DNA of 64,000 nt from Ceratothoa steindachneri (taxonomy: Eukaryota > Arthropoda > Malacostraca > Isopoda > Cymothoidae). Made by a program: the position numbers and the translations under genes. The stretch covers positions 149,604,502-149,668,501 of the forward strand of contig OZ018329.1 in the NCBI GenBank assembly GCA_963969495.1, in the 5' to 3' direction. Positions 31,795-43,264 of this stretch are shown here, in pieces. How positions within the stretch are numbered: position 1 is the stretch's first letter; the number at the start of each line of letters is the position of its first letter. The notes under the pieces were generated by a model that ran no database searches, had not been told where the DNA came from, and saw only the letters and a list, made by a program, of their open reading frames with translations.

Positions 31795-32523
31795 AGACAT
31801 TCAAATGAGGAAGATTCACCTGGAGTATTTCCCAGAAGTGAGTCACATGAAGATGAAAGGCTACCATTCATTGTGGTAGAGCGAGTTTTTGACGAAAATG
31901 TTGGCCATTTTTCTATCTACAAGTGTTCGTTATGCAATTTTAGTACCAATGATGCATCTGCTGTTCAGCAACATGATTGTCCCCAGGTTAGAGTTCTTGT
32001 CTGTTGTTTTTGTAATTCTTCCGAAAAGAGTTTAGATTCATTTAATCAGCATCTGCGAACTCATTCGCGAGTCAGGCAGTCAAGAAAATTTGACTGCCTT
32101 CTTTGTGTCTTTTCTTGCGATGAACGAATGGAATTTCTCACGCATTTGAAAACTCATTCATGGGTAAAGCCTTTCAGTTGTAATTTATGCAATTATAGAT
32201 CTAATGATGAGTTTCGGCTCAAGAATCACGTTCTCTATCATCGCGAATATCAGAGTTCGAATTCTTACTTTTGTTATCATTGCACTAAAATCTTTGGGTC
32301 GCGTAAAAATCTTGATAATCACAAGGGAAAGCATAAGCGAAAAGGACGATTTCAATGTTTTTATTGTAGAATCTTTTTCACAAAGCAGTCTTCATTACAC
32401 CAGCATATTCTCAGCTATTCAAAGGGCAAATCCCATGTATGCTCAACTTGCCAAAGCATTTGCACAACAAGAAAAGCTCTACTCAATCACAGATGTTGCC
32501 TAAAACACTATCCTCGACACTGA
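31795..32523 (+). CDS. C2H2 zinc-finger terminal exon 1
   Basis: The exon begins after CACTTTTTCAG at 31794 and runs 243 codons to TGA 32521-32523, with AATAAA at 32542-32547 as a likely poly(A) signal. Residues 1-26 form an acidic linker. Then come about seven finger units: CSLCN...HDC (imperfect), CCFCN...HLRTH, CLLCV...HLKTH, CNLCN...HVLYH, CYHCT...HKGKH, CFYCR...H (long spacing) and CSTCQ...H. At least four match the C-x2-C-x12-H-x3-H rule. Such proteins bind DNA in the nucleus. The exon starts in phase 0, so it can join to 22874. No intact upstream start lies in the exon, so it must be spliced. Confidence 0.88.
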   Translation, partial: RHSNEEDSPGVFPRSESHEDERLPFIVVERVFDENVGHFSIYKCSLCNFSTNDASAVQQHDCPQVRVLVCCFCNSSEKSLDSFNQHLRTHSRVRQSRKFDCLLCVFSCDERMEFLTHLKTHSWVKPFSCNLCNYRSNDEFRLKNHVLYHREYQSSNSYFCYHCTKIFGSRKNLDNHKGKHKRKGRFQCFYCRIFFTKQSSLHQHILSYSKGKSHVCSTCQSICTTRKALLNHRCCLKHYPRH

Positions 32524-32904
32524 TATTAACTAATTTCAACGAATAAAATTTAATTGTATTGGACACTTGAATAAGAAACGAGAAGGTCGGGGGAGCTTTT
32601 ATTATAATGATTGAATCAACTACCAAATTATAAAGACAATACTGTATATCAGGGATGGGCCACTTCGCCGTTTGGTCAATAAATTTGAATAATTAGAGGC
32701 AATTTTTTTCTCCCTTTATATCTTTCGAAATTAGACATTTATTTCACTCATTGCCTTTTTATGTTAAAAAAAATAAGATTTTCAAGTGGATTTCATTAGT
32801 GCTTTAGCGTTTCACTAATGGGACTGTAACTTAATATTCAGCGCCTTTTAATCTTCCTTTTCCCTTTGATTTGAGTACCATTGCTAGGTAATGTAACTCT
32901 CTTC
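32524..32904. other. 3' UTR and intergenic/intron sequence after the first zinc-finger exon
   Basis: It contains the AATAAA at 32542 and an AT-rich stretch. Nothing else is seen. Confidence 0.5.
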
Positions 32905-33221
32905 TCCCCTATCAGGAGAGCCTTGGCTCTCACACCGTCGCCCAAGGCTGGACTCGGAGGCGCGGGACCCTCTAAAAGTGGGGCCCCAACCTAAAGTACC
33001 GAGGGATAGTGTGGCAGACTCGCATGGCGAGCACAACCTACCCCAGTAAGTCTTCGGAGGTGACAGTGCCTTCGATGTCCAGCAGCTCCATGAGTTCCGC
33101 CTCCAGGAAGTCTTCAGACATTCCTGTGATGGTCTTCATCTTGACGAGTTTCCCCGGATCTCCTCGGATCTAGGCTTGTAGGGCATATGCCTTCAATGGA
33201 ATTGCCGTAGACTTTGGGCCA
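32905..33221 (+). pseudogene. LINE fragment D1 (ORF1 end to endonuclease start)
   Basis: The text GGCTCTCACACCGTCGCCCAAGG, CATGGCGAGCACAACCTACCC and CTTCAATGGAATTGCCGTAGACT matches copies A and C at ORF1 end/ORF2 start. It stops at CCAACT, where the leader of copy D2 begins. Confidence 0.7.
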
Positions 33222-36200
33222 ACTACCCGCAGTGGGGTACTCTGTGTAGCCTGTTACATTTGGTGCCTGAAAGAGCTGAAAATCCTCCCAGCCTCAGTGT
33301 AAATTAGTAGGGGTCCTGTCACTGGGTTGACTCGAACTCTCTGATGGGGCCTGGGGAAGTTGTTTGTGCGCTTCCTCTTCGCTCCTTCTCAGCGCTACTT
33401 TTTATATATATATTTTTTCACTAGGACTCTCCCCTCAACTCTTTGTATGCCTCTACTTGGTACCAGGGGGACCTGTTCTCACCTGAAGAAAGTGCAAATT
33501 AGGGGCCACCCACCACTGGGTTCAATTCAACTCTATGACTGGGCTGGAGTAAGGATTCCTTTTTCTCTACAACTCTCCCCTCAACCCTCTGTCTAAACTT
33601 AAGGACCTGACCTGCTAACTCGTGGCGTGTCAGAAGAGGCTTTGAAATCTCTAAACAACACCCGTTAATGCCTGAAGGTTGCAAGAGACCAGGCCTTGAA
33701 GGCAACCTGGCATTGGGGTGCGAATAATGGAAATATCGGTTTTGCCCCAATAACCACTTCCCTTCATATGGACTGACCACCACCTTTTGGCAGGCGGGTT
33801 TTACTGCCTTATTGGTTGCCATGCCAACTAAAAGTCTCTTGGTCTGCTACCTATCTTCTGATTATGGCCATACAGTCGAGAATTAGGTAATGACCGGCCA
33901 CTGGGTAACATCCGGTTGGTGTGAGTCGCTGCCCTAGGTTGCGAACACCATTCTTTAACGCACCGGGAGGAGGCTGTGAAAAGTCTGAAAACCTGAGACA
34001 GGAGCGGCTGGACCTGGGATATAGCCTACCAACCCCCTTCTTTTTTCTTTGGTCGTTACAAATGTCAGAAAACAGTATGTGTTGGGAGGCTTTCTAGAGT
34101 TATTCAAGTTTCGCCATCATTTCCGACTACGTTCCTCTCTCTCAATCTTCGCCGGACCTTGGTATTGGAGCGGACGAGGAGCTAAATGAGTGCACCACTT
34201 TGACAGGTGTAGGGGCTCCCATCCTACCAAATGAGTTTTCTCTTTGCCGTCTTCGGAGGCGCCATCAGGCAGTTCCACCTCTGGGACGGAATTAACCCCC
34301 CTGTGCTTTCTCAGTGGCTCCTCCAAGACTTTTAGCGGAGAGGGCGCTTCTAACTCTCCTTTCTTGACAGGCTCGAGGGTTTTCCCCGAACCCCCTTTTG
34401 CAAGTTGCCTCCGGGCGACTCTCCACTTCCAGCGGGTCCCCCTTTGCTTTCTCAGGGCCAGCTAAGACCACACGGAGACAGAGGACGCGCTGCCTCGTTC
34501 CCCGCCCCTCTCCTTGTGGTTAGGTGACCCGCCACAAACAACCCTCCATAGGGGTTTAAGAGGCGGTATCGTCCCCATATCCGTGCGCACGCACCTCGTC
34601 GATCCGAGATTTGTCAAGCTGATGAGAGCCGGCATGCCCGCTCCCCCTTAGATAGATGTTCTTGGAGGTGACCCCACCCAGGAGTGTCTTTGAAGGGTGC
34701 GAACCTTGACTGTGTGCCAGACACCGAACCTGACTGAGTCCTCCCCTGTGCAAGGCGGCTCTCAGGCGGTATGGGCCCCCGAAGACTCACAAGGACAAGA
34801 GGAACCACCTCCCCCACCCTGGTGTCCCTTTGATTACAAATATATCCAGCTCGGAGAAACATGTGACCGAGGCTGGTACGTCCTGACGTGGGGGCCCCCT
34901 TCCGGGGAGGAGAGAAACGGGGTTCACTCCCCGCCTTCCTCTCCAAAGAGGACAAAGGATTCCTCTTTCAGCGGGGAGGACTCCGGGAACGGAAGGGTCT
35001 GCTGCCGTTTTGGCAAGCGACCAGGCCAAGACCGGACCCGCCTGACCCCAGGCGTTGTCGGACGTAGAAGGGGCCCAGACCAAGACCAAAGTCGCAAGTA
35101 CGCTGAGTGAAGCATCGATACCACGGGGCCGCTCATTCAGAGATTACTTTGCGTTTTTGAACGTGCTAGTAAAAAGGACTCCTCTGCTCCTGCTCCCTCC
35201 AGGCCTAGGAGCAGGATTGCTTCCGCGCCCATTTAGAGCCCTTTTGCGGGTTCTACTCAGCCCAAGGGTTCACAACCGGCCTTGGCTAAAATCAGCCCCC
35301 AATACCCAGGATGACCGTTTTGTCTCACAGGAGGCATTTCCTGTGCCAAAGTGGTCATGAGGCCGTCTTCGGGGACTCGTAAAGCTGCACGTTAAAAGGA
35401 TACAGCACCAAAGTAGCTTCGGCTCCTAAACCCCGACCCAAGGCTAGATAGGTTGGATCGGTCACGGTGGATGGTCCATAGGAGGGACACCCCGCCTACC
35501 ATAGGCTTCGGGGCGGAGGGAAGGAAAGACTCAGAGCTAGCCCATCTCCCTTATAAATAAGTCTTTGAACGATTTCACTGTCGGCGAATTTCGTCGAACT
35601 ATGGCTAGGTTCCGGTATATATCGAAGCATGCCCACTGCTATTCCTGGCAGACATAGGTGTCCTCACTTAATGGCAAGGCCTCTCTTGCTGGGGTATGGA
35701 AGCGAGTCAAAAGGATTCGGGTAAAGTTCTCGCAGGACCCCTCGTTTTTAGTGAACTCGACTGCATTCTCCAGCCGGGATGCTGCTCCGCCAGCATTTTA
35801 TGCACGTCGCTGAAGGCTGCCAACTGGACTTTACCTCCACACGCGGAAAACCCTTCAACGACATGTTTACATTGAGTGAGTTGCATTTCGCTCTCGCTTC
35901 ATGCGCAGACACCGCCCCTGGTCCGGACGATGTCCCGTATACTATGCTTCGACACTTAGGTGAGCGAGGCATGGCCCTTCTGTTAGATTTGTTCAACAGG
36001 ATCTGGGTAGAGGGTATCCTCCCAGACTCCTGGCGAATCGCTACTGTGCTCGCTTTCGCAAACGGGCGCGAGATTTCTCTACCCCGCCCGGTTTCCGCCC
36101 AATTTCTTTAACCTCCGGCGTGTGCAAATTGATGGAGAAATTGATAAATGTTAGATTAGCCTTTTTTTTGGACAGCAGAGGCTCTGTCTTCTGCACAGTG

Positions 36201-38115
36201 CGGCTTCCGCAAGTTCCACTCCACGTCGGATGCTCCGCTCTGAGTCTTAAATGTCGATAGCGAGGCTTTCCTTCGTAGACAGCACTACGCCACGGTGTGT
36301 TTCGATCTGGAGAAGGCCTATGATACCGTGTGGCGATACGGTATCATGGAGACTATCCACGAGATGGGGTCCAGGGGACGCCTCCCAATCTTTATATCTG
36401 AATTTTTGCGAGATCGTTTATTCCGCGTACTGGTGGGGGGGGAGCCCTCTCCGGCCCAATGGAGCAAGAAGAGGGAGTCCCTTAGAGAAATGTCCTCAGT
36501 GTCACATTCTTTGACCTGAGCATTAACGGTATCACCTCGGTGCTGCCGGAAGATGTTCTCGCTACGCTCTACGTGGATGACCTTTCGATCTCTCTTGGTG
36601 CGGCCCAAAGGCCAATTTGTGAGCGTCCACTCTTACAGGCATTGAATCGCATCTCTCGCTATGACGAAATGCTCAGGTTTCGCTTTTTTCTCGGCCAAGA
36701 TTAAGGTGGTGCATTTCTGTCGCCATCCACCCTCCACCTCGACCCGAACGTGTTCCAAAACGTGGCTCGCCTGGAAGTGGTGGATTCGCACCGTTTCCTT
36801 GTCTTGTTTTCGACTGACCCCTCACCTGGAACGCTCATACTCGAGCCTTAGAGTCTCTTATACCAGCTCCATGGACATTTTCGTTCCGTGAGATTCAGTA
36901 CCTGGGATGATCATAGGGCTTACTGCCTTGTTTTTCTCAAGATTCTTTGTTCGTTCGAAGCTTTACTACGGATGCGAGTTTTATGCATCCGCAGCCGAGC
37001 GTGTATCGCGGAAGGTAGACTCGATCCACAACACCGGTCCGCATTTGGCGACCGGTGGCTTCGCACGTCCCCTCATTGAGAGCCTACTTGTCAATACCTG
37101 ATAGATGCTTCTCGCTCTACGCCGTGTACAGTGCGTTATGCACCTGTACGCGCGAGCCCGGCGCCTCCCATAGTCGCCAATGGCTCTCACTGTATCATTA
37201 GCCGAACTCGACGGTGCCTACGCCTCCGAGATACCATAGTCATACCCTAAGCCCCTTGGGCTAAGGGCTAATAAACAACTTAGAAAGCTCGGTGTAGCTC
37301 TCGGTCCGGTGACACCTCTGGTTCTGCCCAGGACACCACCCTGGAGATTACCCCCTCTGACTATCTGTCGCCACGCCTCTGCTCCCAAATTATCTACAGC
37401 GCCGGGATTATTGCGTTCGGCCTTTTTGGAACACAGTATATACGGATGGCTCCAAGCCCGATGAGGTGGTCGGTTTCCACGCCGTATCCACTGTTTGAAG
37501 TCAGCGGGGCTCTACCATGCGTTACGTCTGTCTTGACGGCCGAGCTGGTTTCAATATACCGCTTGGTACGGAAGATAACATGTCGTGCCCGGTTCGGGTA
37601 CTTTATTGTGATCTTTAGTGACTCACAAAGCGCCCTCAGTGCTCTCGGGGAATTATAATCTCTACACACCCTGGTTCGCGGTATCCGTAATGCTATGGTT
37701 GCCGCGAGCCGGACAGATGGCGAGTTTATCTTATGCTGAGTTCCTGAACATGTTGGAATGAGGGCACCAATGAGTCAGCGAGGACTGGGCAACAAGAGCA
37801 TCTTTTTGCTCTTCCTCACATCGATTGCATAACAGGAATCAGGGTACCCTCCATGGCTGAGGGGAACTTAAAAGTCGGGTGACTTTGCGCACGACTTCAG
37901 GCTGCTTTCTGTCGTCTTCGAATTGGGCACATTCGAGGGACGCACAACCATTTGAAGTAGCTCTCGCCTGCACTTTTTTGCGACAACTGCCTTGTCCCTC
38001 AGACTGTTCGGCACATTCTTGTTGAATGTCCCAGTCTAGGTGATCTTAGTCCATGTTACCTGTTCCTGTATCAGGATGAGTTGATATGCAGTCGCCAGAT
38101 TGGCTCTTAAAAAAA
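33222..38115 (+). mobile_element. LINE copy D2, endonuclease deleted
   Basis: It starts with the long leader (ACCCGCAGTGGGGTACTCTGTGTAGCC), carries ORF1 remnants (34556-35560), then jumps at about 35565 straight to the linker (GAACGATTTCACTGTCGGC). RT (35860-36850), thumb, RNase H (37440-37760), CCHC region (37980) and the last part of the tail (GCAGTCGCCAGATTGGCTCTTAAAAAAA) at 38090-38115 follow. Compared with copies B and C the entire endonuclease is missing. Many stops. Confidence 0.82.
35860..36900 (+). pseudogene. LINE copy D2 reverse transcriptase
   Basis: Motifs: SELHFALASCADTAPGPDDV, LLDLFNRIWVEGILPDSWRI, HYATVCFDLEKAYDTVWRYG and LYVDDLSISLGAAQ (about 36568-36609). Three or more frame changes. 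The YVDD box is intact. Confidence 0.75.
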
Positions 38116-38117
38116 TT

Positions 38118-39000
38118 CTCCCACAAGCTCAGCTCTATTGTATTTGCACCTGGAATCTCAGCTCGTGTATTTTCACCCTCAAGCTTAACTCTCGTGTATT
38201 CTCACCCGCAAGTTCAGCTCTTGTTTCACCCACAAACTTGTCTCTTGTATATTTTTACCCTCAAGCTCAGCTCTCGTGTATTTTCACCTGCAACCTTGGC
38301 TCTTGTGTATTTAAATCCTCAAGTTTGCCTCTTCTTCTTTTCACCCGCAAGCTCAGCTCTTGTGTAGTTTCACCCACAAGCTCAACTCGTATATTTTCAC
38401 CCACAAGCTGGACTCTTGTGTATTTTCACCCGCAAGCACGACTCGTGTATTTTCACCCACAAGCACGACTCGTGTATTTTCACTCGCAAACTCAGCTCTC
38501 GTGTATCTTCACCCGCAAACTCAGCTCTCGTATATCTTCGCCCGCAAGCTCAGCTCTTGTTTAGTTTCACCCGCAAGCCCAGCTTTCGTGTATTTTCACC
38601 CGCAATCTCAGGCCTCGTTTAGTTTCACCTGCAATCTCAGCTCTTGTTTAGTTTCACCCGCAAACTCAACCCTTGTTTAGTTTCACCCGCAAACCCGACT
38701 CTTGTTTAGTTTCACCTGCAAACCCGGCTCTTGTTTAGATTCACCCGCAAACTCGGCCTTTGTTTAGTTTCACCCGCAAACTCAGCTCTTGTTTAGGTTC
38801 ATCCGAAAACTCAGCTCTCCTTTTCTTTCACTCGCAAGCTCAGCTCTCTTGTATTTTTATACGCAAGTTTGGATCGTGTATTTTCACCCGCAAGCTCTGC
38901 TCGTGTATGGTTTCCCGAAAGCTCAGTGCCCTGTGTATGCTCAGCCGCAAGCTCAGCTCTCTTTTGTACCTCCCCCCCCCTCTCTCCCGCAAGCTCGGCT
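38118..39000. repeat. 29-bp minisatellite array abutting a LINE poly(A)
   Basis: About 30 degenerate tandem units of 27-29 bases with the core AAGCTCAGCTCTTGTGTATTTTCACCCGC (CTC/CGC at the end varies). The array begins within a few bases of the A-tract that ends LINE copy D2. Because the unit is not a multiple of three, the same repeat is read as three different Ser/Leu/Phe-rich peptides and gives long open frames that are not genes. Units towards the right end are more diverged. Confidence 0.93.
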
Positions 39001-39984
39001 CTCGCAGCACAACACACACGCACAATCTTCTCTGTTCCAAGGAACCTTACCGATGGAGTGTCCCCCTATTGGGGGTACTCCTGTCCCCATACTCGCTGGT
39101 TTGTCTAAACAATACTATCCAACCCCCCCCCCCTCGCCCCCAACGAGGATTTAACTCTAATGCCTTCAGACTTGCAAGTGTCATTCTGATCTTTATGTGC
39201 ATTGCATTATCCGGTTGTGGGATCTCGTCCACGATCTGAGATTACAGACCACGCAACCATCTACCATTGAACAAGTGTGAACTATTAAGTATCTAAGATG
39301 GTAATGATACGGATGAAGCGAAATTGGGACCAGAAGTTTTAGATGGTAAGGCAAGAGAAAAAGAGTGGTAAAGTGGTCAGCCATTCCCAAAAGTGGGTAT
39401 GACTCGACCCCCCCCTCCCCCCACCTGGAGTGGGTTAAGTTGCAATAGAACTCCTTCCACTTCCCAGCTGTTGCAGAGACCACTACCACATGGGTGGAGG
39501 CTATGAAAATCCCAACAGCATGCAACAGCCTCACTCCTATAAACTGGTCATCCCTCAGGACGGCCCCCCCGACTTAATTGTGGCAACGTTGGTAGGTCCA
39601 GCACATGCTACAGGGTCGAAGGATGTCTTCCTTAATCTCCCTAACGGATGGAGGGAGCAGAGATGCTATCTGCTCCCAGGGAGCCACAAACAACCACAAC
39701 AAATGGTAGATAATTTGCCAGGAAGCTGTATCAGAGTATGCTGGTGCCAATGTTGTTGTTTTTAATGGTGTCTTTGTGTGTCTTCTGTAGTGTGCTGAAG
39801 TGAGTGGGTTGCCAAGTTTGGTCCCCAAACCTGGCAAGTGAGGGACGGATGTATTGCTTGTATGTGTGGAGGATAGATTCTTGAATTGCCCCCAATGCGG
39901 TTTGTATAAGAGCTCAGAGTGTGTTAATTCTTGTGTTATTTTAAAAATTCAAAAAAATTAACTAGATTATGACTCGGAGATAAC
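39001..39984. other. Unassigned intron sequence
   Basis: C-tracts at about 38969-38978 and 39122-39133 are the only simple sequence. A 113-codon minus-strand frame (39193-39534) and a 91-codon plus frame (39490-39765) have no recognised domain. Confidence 0.4.
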
Positions 39985-40830
39985 AGTTTACTCGAAGTAT
40001 CCGCCCTCAGCCTCCACCTCAGCCGCAAGACGGCTCTTAATCTTGTCGCATGCGGTCCTCACATTGTACCTGGGAAGATCTTCGAACACCACCTTGATCT
40101 TGTCGACCAGCTCGTTCTTGATGTTGTAGGCACAACGGTTGTTCTTTTCAACCGCGACTCGCACATAACATTCCATGGGATTAAAATCAGGAAATTAGAA
40201 AGCCAGAAAGTGCAAATGGTGAGGTAGAAATTCTCTGACAACCACTTCTGACTCTCTCAGGAGGTATGGCCTTCCAGCAGGAACCCTCTCCAGCCAGGGT
40301 ATGACCACAATCTCCACCAGCTCCGTATAGCCGGCTAGATTCTGCCTAAGACCTAGCTCAAAGATGTGCAGCAGCATGAAGTCATCCTGACAAGACGCGC
40401 TCACATACCATCACAGTTTGGGGTAACTTGGTCTTCATGCTACATGGAACGTCGCAAACCACCTGTTGTTCTGGTTGTTGGGTAACTAATCTTAACAGAA
40501 GTTCTATTGGTCTGAGAAGAACAAGATCGTCCCCTGTTCAACATGATGCTTCAGCTTGTACCAGAGTTTCTTTGACTTCGAGTGTGGTTCTCCTTGACCT
40601 TGGCTATCAGAATTTCTCTATTGCGCCTCTTGTACGAGTGGTAGCGAAGGTCCTCACTGAGCGCTAGTTTCATGGTGGCGACTACAACACTCGCCAGAGT
40701 CCGGATTCCCTTTCTCGGATCTTCTATCATCTTCTGCAGTTGGATGAATTTAGTGTGCGTATGTAGTACGAACGCCTGTTTTACTCCTTTCTGCTGGCCA
40801 AGCCTTCGTAGTCTCCGTTGCAACTTCTCA
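39985..40830 (-). pseudogene. Tc1/mariner-like transposase relic 2
   Basis: Minus strand from about 40820 down: KMIEDPRKGIRTLASVVVAT, LSEDLRYHSYKRRNREILI, then after a shift YTELVEIVVIPWLERVPAGR, NPMECYVRVAVEKNNRCAYN and the C-terminal KIKVVFEDLPRYNVRTACDK ending AEVEAEGGYFE. These are typical of a mariner-type transposase. The region around the catalytic DS/DD motif is lost in the shift near 40250. It is a different family from 16310-17335. Confidence 0.75.
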
Positions 40831-41259
40831 TGTCACATCTTACAACCTTTACAGTGTTAACAGAGCCTTGAGCGCCATTAATGGATGCATGTAACTTTTA
40901 CAATATTCAGATGGCTTCCACTCTGTCAGCTAACCTTTTCTCCACTAGCAGTACCCTGTATGCTATGCAAAGCCGTTCACTATTCACCGATACATCAAAT
41001 TGTTACTAAAAAAAAGAGAGAGAGAGATTACAAATCCGGAAATTTTTAAAACGTTTTCGAAACGATTTTAGAGTAAACTGGTACATTCGAGGATAGGATA
41101 GCTGCTAATTTACGTGCAAGTTTGTCCTTCGTTATCGTGACTTCGCCGAGGAAACATTTCTAAGAGCGCAATGGTGAAGACTGCTTATTCTGAATCTTCA
41201 AAAAAACCTTGTTAAACTTCACAAGGCCAGGCATAGATATAGAAAATATCCTCCATTGT

Positions 41260-41495
41260 GAACATTCAAATTTCTTTTGTAAGGAACAGGATTGTGGAGT
41301 ATAAATTTAATGGATCACAGTAATTCGTCCGCGTGAAGGTCGGCCAAAGAAACAGCCATAGAAATGTTCCGTCTCTGATGAAGGCACTTATACACAATCC
41401 TAAGACTTCATCAAATGAGTTACAAGCAAATCTTACAGCACGCGGCATAGATGTACACGCTTCAACAATACATCGTTATTTACATGGACAATGAT
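41260..41495 (+). pseudogene. Tc1-like transposase N-terminal fragment
   Basis: RNRIVEYKFNGSQ, a frame-shifted VKVGQRN/GRPKKQP piece, then PSLMKALIHNPKTSSNELQA, NLTARGIDVHASTIHRYL. This matches the paired helix-turn-helix start of Tc1 transposases (GRP linker, PRTSSRELQ, STVRRRL). No catalytic part follows. It lies in the opposite orientation to the neighbour at 39985-40830. Confidence 0.65.
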
Positions 41496-42349
41496 TTTTT
41501 AAATGTGTTCCTAGAAGGGACACGTTCTTCCTGTTTTCTGATAAATAAATCTGGCATTGTTATATCCACTTTTATTTTACTATTTTGCAATGATATTTAG
41601 TCGCAATGGAGTAGGAAATAATATCTATACATTAAGCAAGTGAAGTCTAAACCCGAAAATATTTTTTTTAAATATGAATCATAGGTACTGCCTATATTTA
41701 TTTATCCACGCATCTGTGTCAAATGGGGGTTTGAATATCTGGTGTGAAATTGGCATTGTTTTTCTGTTGCCTCTGGGAATTTTTTTTTTCTTCATTTTGT
41801 ATGATTATGTTTAAAGTGTATACAGCTGTGTTGATGTATGATGGGTGTACGTTTAGTATTTCGAAATGTTGTTTCGTGTCGAGTGTGAATGCTCCCCATT
41901 TGGCTCTTTTGTAATTTGTATTTGTGGCCAAATGGTTTAATTCATGTGCTTGTTGTGATCATGATTGGTAGGTGGTCAGATCCTAAGGATTTGGCCACTT
42001 TTCAAGAGGATTTGTAAGTTTGGAGTTACTTAAGGTATATCTAGGGAGGAAAAGTGGTAGATGTCTTAATGGGAGATGTATGAAATTGAGGGCAGTTTAG
42101 TAGAGTGCGGTCTGACTGGATGCTAGGCTGCTATGCTCTGTCTTTCGGTTGAAGATGAATTAAAAACGGAATCAAGACAAAAAGAACTCTGAGGAATGAA
42201 TTCGCTTTTTTTATATAATAATCCCATACGTCTTTAATGGTATTTCTTTATTATTATGATCCCAGGTGAGTCGCTTTTCCTTGTTCCTTCTCCTTTTTGA
42301 TTTCTATTCAAAGTACTGAATGAATTTGTAAATCCCAATTTCATTTCAG
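41496..42349. other. Intron ending in a strong acceptor
   Basis: AT-rich, with no gene. It ends with CCCAATTTCATTTCAG, the acceptor for the second zinc-finger exon. Confidence 0.5.
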
Positions 42350-43264
42350 ATATACTCCGAAGACCCACTGGATAGACATGATGATGGGGAAACGAAGTCT
42401 TTTCGTTACTTTTGTCTCCATTGTCGATTCCGGTGTACGTCCAAGTCGCTCTTCAAAAAACACTCTCAGATCCACCCGCAGCCCTACCCATGCCCCTTCT
42501 GTCGAGAGAAACTCCTGGAAACTGAGCAATGGACGGACCATGTCATGTCTTGCATCAATAATGGCGGCCGAAATCCAGAAGATCATGTGTGTCAAATCTG
42601 CGGCGTTGTGTACGCCAATGCAAATGCTCTCACTGTCCACAAAGGATTCCATGATCCTGCGAAGCCTTTCGAGTGTTTGAAATGCAGATATCGTTTCTAC
42701 ACCCAAGAAACTCTGGATAGGCACTTTAAATCTCACATCATTAATGGCTTCAAATGCCCATTTTGTCATTTTGTAAACAAGAACAAGACAACACTTGGCA
42801 CTCATCTCCGATGCCATACTGGAGAAATGCCGTTTGCGTGCCAGTATTGTGACTATAGAAGCTCGAGTCAAAGCGCGCTTACATCTCACTCCTTCTGCCA
42901 CACTAACGAAAAACCTGTCAAGTGTGACGAGTGTTCTGCATACTTCAAGTCTCTGCATAAACTAAATTCTCACAAAATTACCCATTTGAAGAACAGGATG
43001 CATAAGTGTCCAGTTTGTGGTAAAGGATTTAAAACTGGGTGGCTTATGACAATCCACCACCAACGCATTCACCTAAATCTTCGGCCTTATCCTTGTGAAC
43101 ATTGTAACTACAAGGCGAGGAGCCTTTCAGCTCTTAAAAGTCATCACAGTACTCATTTAAATGAAAAGCTCTTCAAGTGTTTTCAATGTGACTTCCGAGC
43201 CAATCATAAGGCCTATCTCAAGCGACATGTGAACACCTGGCACGTGAAACGCGAAAATGAATAA
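42350..43264 (+). CDS. C2H2 zinc-finger terminal exon 2
   Basis: The exon begins after TTTCATTTCAG at 42349 in phase 0 and runs 305 codons to TAA 43262-43264, which overlaps an AATAAA. After a short acidic start (IYSEDPLDRHDDGETKS) it encodes ten finger units in a row: CLHCR, CPFCR (C2HC type), CQICG, CLKCR, CPFCH, CQYCD, CDECS, CPVCG, CEHCN and CFQCD. Nine follow the classical C2H2 spacing, and HTGEMPF, HTNEKPV and HLNEKLF linkers are visible. The product would be a sequence-specific DNA-binding nuclear protein. The frame is fully intact in a window full of broken genes, a sign of selection. Confidence 0.9.
   Translation: MYSEDPLDRHDDGETKSFRYFCLHCRFRCTSKSLFKKHSQIHPQPYPCPFCREKLLETEQWTDHVMSCINNGGRNPEDHVCQICGVVYANANALTVHKGFHDPAKPFECLKCRYRFYTQETLDRHFKSHIINGFKCPFCHFVNKNKTTLGTHLRCHTGEMPFACQYCDYRSSSQSALTSHSFCHTNEKPVKCDECSAYFKSLHKLNSHKITHLKNRMHKCPVCGKGFKTGWLMTIHHQRIHLNLRPYPCEHCNYKARSLSALKSHHSTHLNEKLFKCFQCDFRANHKAYLKRHVNTWHVKRENE

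Noticed and set aside
32204..32503. 99-codon plus-strand frame
   Set aside because: It overlaps the zinc-finger exon in another frame and has no domain.
38100..38680. Open frames of 93-154 codons, Ser/Leu/Phe-rich
   Set aside because: They are one 29-bp minisatellite unit read in successive frames, not a protein.
38118..39000. Regularly spaced repeats resembling a CRISPR array
   Set aside because: Units are head-to-tail without unique spacers, and the window is eukaryotic.
39010..39240. Possible tRNA-like or SINE sequence
   Set aside because: No A-box/B-box pair with proper spacing could be found on either strand.
42341..42958. 205-codon open frame on the minus strand
   Set aside because: It is opposite the intact ten-finger exon, which clearly accounts for the region.
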